Assembly: GCA_035302865.1 (NCBI GenBank)
Contig: DATGSF010000014.1
Span: 1-12,496 of the forward strand
DNA from: DATGSF01 sp035302865
GTDB taxonomy: Bacteria; Bacteroidota; Bacteroidia; Chitinophagales; Chitinophagaceae
Length of the DNA: 12,496 nt
Direction: 5' to 3'
Part shown: positions 7,056 to 12,496 of the stretch, one piece after another
Numbering within the stretch: the first letter of the stretch is position 1
Layout of the letters: every line of letters starts with the position of its first letter
Notes under the pieces: generated by a model
Told to the model about the DNA's origin: nothing
Seen by the model: only the letters and a program-made list of their open reading frames with translations
The model's database searches: none
Made by a program: the position numbers and the translations under genes

Positions 7056-9710
7056 ATGGTTTTACAGAGATTTACCATATTTATTGCTTTTCTTTCTTTG
7101 CTTTTTATTGCCATGGGTAATTTAAGTTTTAATTCCTATGCGCAAATGAAAGGGGTAATGCCTAAAGATTCTATAATAAATCTTTTAGATAAAGATTCGA
7201 TTAGTATTCCAATCGATAGCATAGAAAGTAAAGATAGCTCTGAAGTAGAAGATAAAATGTCAAAAGTGAAAATCAGTCCCAACGCTTTAGACGATAAGGT
7301 AGTAACTCATGCTGAAGATTCTATGGTTCTGGAAATTTCTAAGAATAAATTTTATCTTTATGAAAAAGCGAATGCTAAATACCAAGATATTGAAGTGCGA
7401 TCAGGATTATTAGTATATGATCAAAGTGAAAATACTTTAACTGCAATTCCTATAATGGATAGCTTGGGGAAAATAACTTCCACTCAAGAATTTCAACAAA
7501 ATGAAGAGTTAATTAGTTACGATTCTTTACGATATAATTTTGTTTCCCAAAGAGCTTTAGTATTAAATGCACGTACCCAATATGGTGAGGGCTTTATACA
7601 TAGTGAAAAAGTCAAAAGAAATAAAGATGGAACTACATTCGGAGCGGGAAATATTTATACTACATGTAATTTGCCGCATCCGCATTTTGGAATTCATGCA
7701 AATAAAATTAAAGTAATACCTGGAAAAATGATAGCTTCAGGTCCTGCAAACTTAGAAATCCAAGATATACCAACTCCTTTATTTGTACCATTTGGATTTT
7801 TCCCTGTACAAAAAGGTCAAAGTTCTGGATTTATTTTACCTACTTATAGTATGGAAGAAAGAAAGGGTGTGGGATTGCAAGGAATTGGATATTATTTTGC
7901 ATTTAATGATTATATAGGTTTAACAAGTACATTTGATATTTATTCTAAAGGCTCTTGGGGTACTTTTAATACCTTAGAATATGCCAATAGATATAGATAT
8001 AACGGACGTTTTAGTTTAAATTATTCCTTAACAAAATATGGAGAAAGCTTTGATCCTGATGGAAGTGTATCAAAAGATTTTAGAATACGTTGGTCACATA
8101 CTGTAGATCAAAGAGCAAGACCTGGATCTAATTTTAGTGCTTCCGTAGATTTTGGAACTTCATCCTATAATACATTAAATGAATATAATGTTGATCAAGC
8201 ATTAAATAATCAATATTCTTCATCTATATCCTATAGTAAAAGCTGGGCTGGAAAACCTTATTCTTTTACTGCAGCTTTACGTCATAATCAATCCACACAA
8301 ACGGGATTGGTAACCATTACAGCACCCGATATTAATTTTTCAATTGGACAGTTATCTCCTTTTCAAAGAAAGGAAATGATTGGTGCACCTAAATGGTATG
8401 AAAAAATAGTTTTTACTTATGATGTGAATTTCCAAAATAAATTATCTTTTTATGATTCTTTATTATCAGAGCAGGGCATACGTTACAAAGACTTTGATTA
8501 TGGATTAAGGCATAATGCTCAAATTCAAGCAAATTATAATATACTTCGCTATATAAATTGGAATATTTCCATTCCTTACACAGAATATTGGAATACTAAA
8601 CAAACTTTTATACATTATAATCCCCAAACTAATAGTAATGATACTACACAAAATTTGGGTTTTTATGCAACAAGAGAATTTTCTGCAACATCCTCTCTCA
8701 GCACAAGAATTTATGGTATGAAAATGTTTAAACCAGGAAAGAAAGTAAAAGGTATAAGACATGTAATGACGCCATCTATAAATTTAAATTATACTCCAGG
8801 TTTTGCAGAAGCACCTTTTGAATATTTATATGAAAACCAATGGGATCCAAATCAAAACCCAAATTATGAATCTCCTTATAATTTATCTCCTATTGGAGGT
8901 CCCGGTAATGCATTAGCAAGAGGAAGTGTGGGTTTTAGTTTAGGAAATACTCTACAAGTTAAAGTAGCAGGAGCTGATTCAACACAAAAAGACAGAAATA
9001 TATCAATTATTGATGGGTTGGGTATGAATTTTAATTATAACTTCTTTGCAGACTCTATGAATCTTTCCATGATAAATTTGAATTTTAAAACCAATATTGC
9101 CCAAAAATTGAGTGTTACCGCAACTGCAGTTTTAGATCCTTATGTTTATGATGAAAATAATAGACAAACCAGCAAGTACCGTTGGAATGAAGGAGAAGGT
9201 TTTTTAGGTTTTAGAAGTTCTAATATAAGTATGAATGTGAGTTTTGTGGGGAAACCAAGAGAAGAAAGAGATATAGATTCCATGAGTCAAAAACAAGAAG
9301 AATTAGCGATGTTGTTCCGAAATAATGGTATACAAAAATACCATGATTTTAATATTCCATGGGATTTTAACCTTTCGGGCGGTCTGGGAATACATAATTT
9401 CTTTGATCAAAGTACTAAGGAATATAGGATACGCTATAGTCCAAACCTAATGTTTAATGGATCTTTTAATCTCACACAAAGATGGAAAGTTGCGGTAAAT
9501 GGTGGTTTGGAGTTTACTGAATTTAAGGAAATTAGAATGGGGACAACAACTATTGATATAAGTCGCGATTTGCATTGTTGGCAAATGAGTTTAAATCTTG
9601 TTCCTTGGGGATTCTATAGAAGTTTTCATTTCACTATTAATGTAAAAGCTTCCGTACTACAGGATTTAAAATTAACTCGTAGGAAAACATTCCACGATAA
9701 TTATTTCTAA
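7056..9710 (+). CDS. lptD: LPS-assembly outer-membrane protein LptD
   Basis: LptD is the outer-membrane barrel that inserts lipopolysaccharide into the outer leaflet, working with LptE and the Lpt bridge. This 884-residue protein has a signal peptide (likely cut after SYA, residue 29). A Ser/Asp-rich linker covers about 33-85. An OstA-like beta-jellyroll follows at about 88-245, then a barrel to the end made of alternating aromatic strands. The family signature is clear: YTTCNLPHPHF (residues 201-211), then IPTPLFVPFGFFP and SGFILPTYS, then GYYFAFNDY and DIYSKGSWGTF. The C-terminal end, DLHCWQMSLNLVPWG followed by VLQDLKLTRRK, is also characteristic. There are just two cysteines, C204 and C841. 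The length is normal for Bacteroidota, where LptD is longer than in E. coli. The gene stands alone, divergent from the amidase. Confidence 0.92.
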   Translation: MVLQRFTIFIAFLSLLFIAMGNLSFNSYAQMKGVMPKDSIINLLDKDSISIPIDSIESKDSSEVEDKMSKVKISPNALDDKVVTHAEDSMVLEISKNKFYLYEKANAKYQDIEVRSGLLVYDQSENTLTAIPIMDSLGKITSTQEFQQNEELISYDSLRYNFVSQRALVLNARTQYGEGFIHSEKVKRNKDGTTFGAGNIYTTCNLPHPHFGIHANKIKVIPGKMIASGPANLEIQDIPTPLFVPFGFFPVQKGQSSGFILPTYSMEERKGVGLQGIGYYFAFNDYIGLTSTFDIYSKGSWGTFNTLEYANRYRYNGRFSLNYSLTKYGESFDPDGSVSKDFRIRWSHTVDQRARPGSNFSASVDFGTSSYNTLNEYNVDQALNNQYSSSISYSKSWAGKPYSFTAALRHNQSTQTGLVTITAPDINFSIGQLSPFQRKEMIGAPKWYEKIVFTYDVNFQNKLSFYDSLLSEQGIRYKDFDYGLRHNAQIQANYNILRYINWNISIPYTEYWNTKQTFIHYNPQTNSNDTTQNLGFYATREFSATSSLSTRIYGMKMFKPGKKVKGIRHVMTPSINLNYTPGFAEAPFEYLYENQWDPNQNPNYESPYNLSPIGGPGNALARGSVGFSLGNTLQVKVAGADSTQKDRNISIIDGLGMNFNYNFFADSMNLSMINLNFKTNIAQKLSVTATAVLDPYVYDENNRQTSKYRWNEGEGFLGFRSSNISMNVSFVGKPREERDIDSMSQKQEELAMLFRNNGIQKYHDFNIPWDFNLSGGLGIHNFFDQSTKEYRIRYSPNLMFNGSFNLTQRWKVAVNGGLEFTEFKEIRMGTTTIDISRDLHCWQMSLNLVPWGFYRSFHFTINVKASVLQDLKLTRRKTFHDNYF

Positions 9711-9780
9711 AAAATTACTGCTCCTTTAATCAGAGTTTTTTTACTTATGAACAAGTGCTTTTTCTGATAAAGGAACAGTA
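9710..9780 (-). terminator. Hairpin terminator between convergent lptD and scdA
   Basis: The arms 9716-9733 and 9764-9780 pair with one mismatch and one bulged base around a loop of about 30 bases. Read on the minus strand the stem is followed by TAATTTTTT (down to 9710), so it would stop transcripts coming from scdA, whose stop is 76 bases upstream of the stem. On the plus strand no T-run follows the stem, so its value for lptD is less clear. The large loop is unusual for an intrinsic terminator. Confidence 0.55.
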
Positions 9781-9855
9781 GGGAGTCCAAATAAATTGAT
9801 TGAAAACTTTATTAATGTTTCCTATATAAATTTGGTCTTGCTTAACAACACAATT

Positions 9856-10569
9856 TTAATTTAATCTTTTCTCTAAACTAATTGCTGCAGGGAAAAGTAT
9901 ATTGTTTTCCAGGTGTATATGTTTATGTAAATCTTGCTCAAATTCTTGTAGCATAGAAAATGTCACTCTATAAGTATTACAAGCATTTGCAGGTGGAGTA
10001 TAATTATCCGAAAGTTTAGCAATTTTTCTAAAACGCACTCCTTCTTCGTCATGCTCATGTTCCATCATTTCTATGGGGGTTTCTACAGTGCCAAATTGCG
10101 CTTGCTCTAATTTTTCACCTGTAATAGAAGCTTTAGTCATTTTTCGAATAAAAGGAAATAAAATTAATTCCTCTTTTTTCATATGCTGTGCCATAGCTCC
10201 TGCAGTTTCATTAAATAATTTATGAATTTCAAAGAGTTCTGGATGATTTTTACCATGAACTTGGCAGAGCTTTTCTAAGAATTGTAGAATTACACCCGAT
10301 TTTTCATCTACATATCTATGGTGGGTTTTTTCAATATAATCTGCTAACAAATCTAATGGCCATGCACGGAAATCTATAGAACCATTATTATCTGAAGAAA
10401 ATGCCTTGTTTAATGCTTCACTGATTTCCTCAAGGTCTATATTGTTAGTTTCGCAGACTTCTTCTAAACTTCTTCCTCCGCGACAACAAAAATCAATACC
10501 ATATTTATTAAATACGGATGCTGCTCTGTAATCTTCGGCTACGAATGAGCCAATCGTTTTATTTTTCAT
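9856..10569 (-). CDS. scdA: Iron-sulfur cluster repair di-iron protein, ScdA/YtfE/RIC family
   Basis: ScdA/YtfE is a cytoplasmic di-iron protein that helps restore Fe-S clusters damaged by nitric oxide or oxidants. The 237-residue sequence has the N-terminal ScdA_N domain with GIDFCCRGGRSLEE, including the paired cysteines C28 and C29. The hemerythrin-like bundle follows. The six iron ligands expected by comparison with E. coli YtfE are all there: H84, H129, E133, H173 (in HEHDE), H217 and E221 (in HIHLENNILFP). Length and spacing are those of the family. The ATG at 10569 is directly before the conserved start MKNKTIGSFV. It lies downstream of an Rrf2-type regulator on the same strand, with a 68-base gap that holds a palindrome like the one before the regulator. 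Control by that regulator is a reasonable inference. Confidence 0.94.
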   Translation of the reverse strand: MKNKTIGSFVAEDYRAASVFNKYGIDFCCRGGRSLEEVCETNNIDLEEISEALNKAFSSDNNGSIDFRAWPLDLLADYIEKTHHRYVDEKSGVILQFLEKLCQVHGKNHPELFEIHKLFNETAGAMAQHMKKEELILFPFIRKMTKASITGEKLEQAQFGTVETPIEMMEHEHDEEGVRFRKIAKLSDNYTPPANACNTYRVTFSMLQEFEQDLHKHIHLENNILFPAAISLEKRLN

Positions 10570-10587
10570 AATTTTAAATTGTTTTTT

Positions 10588-10615
10588 TAATTAAAGATAA
10601 TTTTGTCTTTTATTG
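10588..10615. promoter_or_regulatory. Palindromic operator before scdA
   Basis: TAATTAAAGA-N8-TCTTTTATTG forms a 28-base imperfect palindrome. The same half-sites and spacing occur at 11109-11136 before the regulator gene. On the minus strand its right half contains TATCTTTA (10599-10592), a near-consensus -7 box about 22 bases before the scdA start, so a bound protein would block the promoter. It is probably a site for the neighbouring Rrf2 protein. Confidence 0.6.
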
Positions 10616-10637
10616 TTATAAATTTTTTTATGCTTTT

Positions 10638-11072
10638 TTAGGTTCTTAAAAAATAATTTCCTGATTTAATTCCTGTTGCTAATTCATATATATTTGTAGT
10701 TTGCAACATTTGAGAAAGTTTTTCTCTAATAATTTTAAATTGATCATGAACAGGGCAGGGATGCTCATTGGAACATTTTGCTAATCCTAAACCACAACCT
10801 TTATAAATTCTATCTCCATCAAATAAATCCACTATTTCATGTAAATATATATTTTTGATTTGTTCTAAACCTATCTCGAAACCTCCATTTACACCTCTGG
10901 TAGATTGAATAAAGTTATTTTTCGATAACTTTTGTAAAATCTTTGCTGTAAAAGCTTCAGGTGCATCAATTTCTTCTGCTATCTCTTTGAATCCCACTCG
11001 CTTTTCTTCTAAAGAAGAAGTGGCTATAAAAATTATAGACCGTATGGCATATTCACAAGCTTTAGAAAACAT
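10638..11072 (-). CDS. Rrf2-family transcriptional regulator, IscR/NsrR-like
   Basis: This DNA-binding protein is of the Rrf2 family, which senses nitric oxide, iron or redox state, usually through an Fe-S cluster. I choose the ATG at 11072, giving 144 residues and the standard N-terminus MFSKACEYAIRS. A TTG at 11099 would add nine residues but lies inside a -7 promoter box. The winged helix includes FKEIAEEIDAPEAFTAKILQKL and the wing STRGVNGGF. The sensor region has three cysteines, C93, C100 and C106, spaced C-x6-C-x5-C and followed by H109 (CPVH), consistent with cluster binding as in NsrR and IscR. scdA lies downstream on the same strand, a pairing known for NO or oxidative stress regulators. 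A perfect palindrome overlaps its promoter, which suggests self-regulation. NsrR-like or IscR-like sensing cannot be told apart from sequence. Confidence 0.9.
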   Translation of the reverse strand: MFSKACEYAIRSIIFIATSSLEEKRVGFKEIAEEIDAPEAFTAKILQKLSKNNFIQSTRGVNGGFEIGLEQIKNIYLHEIVDLFDGDRIYKGCGLGLAKCSNEHPCPVHDQFKIIREKLSQMLQTTNIYELATGIKSGNYFLRT

Positions 11073-11096
11073 ACTAATTGATTTTTTATGCTGCAA

Positions 11097-11104
11097 CAAA
11101 GATA
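11097..11104 (-). promoter_or_regulatory. -7 box (TATCTTTG) of the Rrf2 regulator gene
   Basis: On the minus strand TATCTTTG (11104-11097) matches TAnnTTTG and lies 24 bases before the ATG at 11072. The expected -33 region falls within the palindrome at 11109-11136, so a protein bound there should block the promoter. Confidence 0.5.
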
Positions 11105-11108
11105 AGTA

Positions 11109-11136
11109 TAATTAAAGATATTGAACTCTTTAATTA
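11109..11136. promoter_or_regulatory. Perfect palindromic operator between rrf2 and the urea transporter
   Basis: TAATTAAAGA and TCTTTAATTA are perfect reverse complements around the 8-base centre TATTGAAC. The site lies 36 bases before the regulator start and 54 bases before the urea-transporter start, on opposite strands. It matches the palindrome before scdA in both half-sites and spacing. A weaker, partly similar arrangement (AGGGAT at 11153-11158, ATCCTTTAATTA at 11164-11175) lies closer to the transporter gene. Confidence 0.65.
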
Positions 11137-11190
11137 AATAAACTCTTTCAATAGGGATATAAAATCCTTTAATTATAATAATTTATTAAA

Positions 11191-12093
11191 TTGCAAATAA
11201 TAAAAATAATAAGGAATTTGAAAGAAAGTTTTTTGCAAGGAATTAAAATTTTTTTTAAATCTATTTCGCAAATAGTGTTAATAGAGCATGTTTGGACAGG
11301 TGTTTTTATCTTTCTGAGTTTATGGATTAATGCTTGGGAATGGGCTTTTTCATTAAGTTTAGCAGTCTTAGCAGGTAATCTTATAGCTATTTTATTACGT
11401 TTTCCAAAGCATAATATTAGCAAAGGATTGTATGGATTCAGCCCAGGATTGGTAGGTATAGCAGTATTTGCTTTATTCGGATTTTCTTGGATGAATTGTT
11501 TGTACATTATTATTGGTAGTGCTTTTGCTGCTATTATGCAACATCTTTTTATAATTAGAAATATTCCTGGATTTACTTTTCCTTTTATCAGCATAATATG
11601 GATTTTGTCCTATTTGTTTTTACCTGAACAAGAAATAAATTTGGAAAGCCTTATAGAAACACCCTTCACTTATAAGAATTTATGGGATTTAGGAATAAAA
11701 GGAATAGCGCAAATATTTTTTCAATCTAAAATATTATCAGGAATTTTATTTTTAATCGGGATTTTTATAGCCTCAAGGAAAATAGCATTATATGTATTAT
11801 TTTCTTCTCTTTTTGCTGGCATCCTTGCTTTATTATTAAAACAAAGCACCTCGGATATTTATATGGGTATTTACGGATTTAATGCTGCTTTATCTGCTAT
11901 AGTTTTTTCTCAAGTGAAAAAGCATGCGGCATTATGGAGTTTTTTAGCAGTATTAATTACTGTTTTCGTGCAATTTACTTTTATACATTTAGATACATTT
12001 CAAAACTTAGGAGGTTATTTTACTTTCCCCTTTGTTTTAGGTACATGGATTAGTTTATTAATTAAGCGAATTGTAGAAAAACTAGTTATTTGA
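11191..12093 (+). CDS. Urea transporter family protein
   Basis: This 300-residue membrane protein fits the urea transporter family, whose channels pass urea across the inner membrane. It is hydrophobic throughout with about ten membrane segments. The two halves carry the duplicated family signature: KGLYGFSPGLVGIAVFALFG at about residues 77-96 and MGIYGFNAALSAIVFS at about 227-242, which marks the internal repeat. The first recognised start is TTG at 11191; a TAA at 11179 blocks anything further upstream and no early ATG exists. TTG at 11218 is an alternative. The TTG at 11191 leaves about 30 residues before the first conserved segment, normal for the family. No urease gene lies in the window. 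It diverges from the Rrf2 gene across a palindromic operator, so both may answer to the same signal. I see no clear -7/-33 promoter in front. Confidence 0.82.
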   Translation: MQIIKIIRNLKESFLQGIKIFFKSISQIVLIEHVWTGVFIFLSLWINAWEWAFSLSLAVLAGNLIAILLRFPKHNISKGLYGFSPGLVGIAVFALFGFSWMNCLYIIIGSAFAAIMQHLFIIRNIPGFTFPFISIIWILSYLFLPEQEINLESLIETPFTYKNLWDLGIKGIAQIFFQSKILSGILFLIGIFIASRKIALYVLFSSLFAGILALLLKQSTSDIYMGIYGFNAALSAIVFSQVKKHAALWSFLAVLITVFVQFTFIHLDTFQNLGGYFTFPFVLGTWISLLIKRIVEKLVI

Positions 12094-12110
12094 TATAACA
12101 AAAAATTATA

Positions 12111-12141
12111 TTTGCATTAGGTTTTTATTTTAATATATTTG
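12111..12141 (+). promoter_or_regulatory. Promoter of the secreted esterase gene
   Basis: TTTG at 12111-12114 and TATATTTG at 12134-12141 are 19 bases apart, a full match to the Bacteroidota -33/-7 pattern, with the ATG 22 bases downstream. A second TATATTTG at 12107-12114 overlaps the -33 element. Confidence 0.65.
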
Positions 12142-12163
12142 TATTGTTATAAAAAAGAATTTT

Positions 12164-12496
12164 ATGTTTAAAAGAGTTTTACCCTTATTATTAGTTTCTA
12201 GTCTATTTATGGCTACAGATGTACAAGCGCAATGGTCTGATATTGAGCTTGAATTTGATGGAGAAAATCGTTCTTACAGCATGTATATACCATCAAGTTA
12301 TGATGCGGATAGTGCATCTGCTCTTGTTTTAACCTTGCATGGCCTTGGTGATACTAAAGAAAATTTCAGGCAAATAGGTTTTGCTCCTATTGCAGATACA
12401 GCTAATTTTATTATTCTTGTACCTCAAGCATTGCATGATGGAATGACAGGAACAGCATGGAATTCCCGAGCGGGTGCATTTGGCATTTATCCCAAT
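12164..12496 (+). CDS. Secreted esterase / PHB depolymerase-like protein, 3' end outside the window
   Basis: Only the first 111 codons are present. A signal peptide covers residues 1-22, ending VQA before Gln23. The mature part opens with a beta-rich stretch (FDGENRSYSMYIPSSYD), then the alpha/beta-hydrolase strand and oxyanion region LVLTLHGLGD (HG at residues 59-60), IILVPQALH and TAWNSRAG. This order is that of the LpqC/poly(3-hydroxybutyrate) depolymerase and feruloyl esterase group. The nucleophile serine and the rest of the triad lie beyond the edge, as would any C-terminal sorting domain of the type IX system common in Bacteroidota. The ATG follows a good promoter. The substrate cannot be decided from this fragment. 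Confidence 0.82.
   Translation, partial: MFKRVLPLLLVSSLFMATDVQAQWSDIELEFDGENRSYSMYIPSSYDADSASALVLTLHGLGDTKENFRQIGFAPIADTANFIILVPQALHDGMTGTAWNSRAGAFGIYPN

Noticed and set aside
8505..8762. Minus-strand open frame inside lptD
   Set aside because: It lies opposite the beta-barrel coding region, with no promoter and no domain; it is a chance reading frame.
11169..11594. Open frame of 141 codons on the minus strand opposite the urea transporter
   Set aside because: It is antisense to a clear transporter gene, and its composition resembles the reverse of a hydrophobic coding region with no domain logic of its own.
1..12496. CRISPR arrays, tRNA or rRNA genes, insertion sequences, prophage genes
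   Set aside because: I looked for direct repeat arrays, clover-leaf-like stretches, transposase or integrase motifs and GC shifts, and found none.

Overview
The window is AT-rich DNA from a member of the Bacteroidota. Three things support this. Most genes have promoter boxes of the Bacteroidota type (TAnnTTTG at -7, sometimes with TTTG about 19-22 bases upstream) and no clear Shine-Dalgarno sequences. The LptD protein is of the long Bacteroidota kind. The Rrf2 regulator and the oxidoreductase carry motifs familiar from that phylum. I cannot place it below phylum level. The content is mostly housekeeping and envelope genes. I see no phage, transposon, CRISPR, tRNA or rRNA.

Layout, left to right. 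The 3' most of folP (dihydropteroate synthase, folate synthesis) enters from the left edge on the + strand. A small secreted protein of unknown function follows, closed by a strong hairpin terminator. Next on the + strand are a Gfo/Idh/MocA oxidoreductase resembling sugar-nucleotide oxidases of surface-polysaccharide pathways, and a large FUSC/YccS-type membrane protein whose real start codon is unclear. Three minus-strand genes follow: an N-acetylmuramoyl-L-alanine amidase, a four-helix membrane protein, and a Peripla_BP_2-type metal or cobalamin receptor without a signal peptide that overlaps the membrane protein gene by 41 bases. A 272-base divergent region with a good minus-strand promoter and nested inverted repeats separates the amidase from lptD (outer-membrane LPS assembly) on the + strand.

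The right third holds a probable stress-response unit. An Rrf2-family regulator with three conserved cysteines and scdA/ytfE (di-iron repair protein for nitrosative or oxidative damage) lie on the minus strand. A urea-transporter gene diverges from the regulator. Two near-identical 28-base palindromes (TAATTAAAGA-N8-TCTTTAATTA type), one before scdA and one between rrf2 and the urea transporter, look like the operators tying the unit together. The start of a secreted esterase or PHB-depolymerase-like gene runs off the right edge.

The observations most worth checking are the shared palindrome, the missing canonical start of the FUSC gene, the promoter enclosed in an inverted repeat before the amidase, and the two-cysteine layout of LptD. 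None amounts to a clearly new system. The regulator-operator-transporter link is the nearest thing to an undescribed unit.
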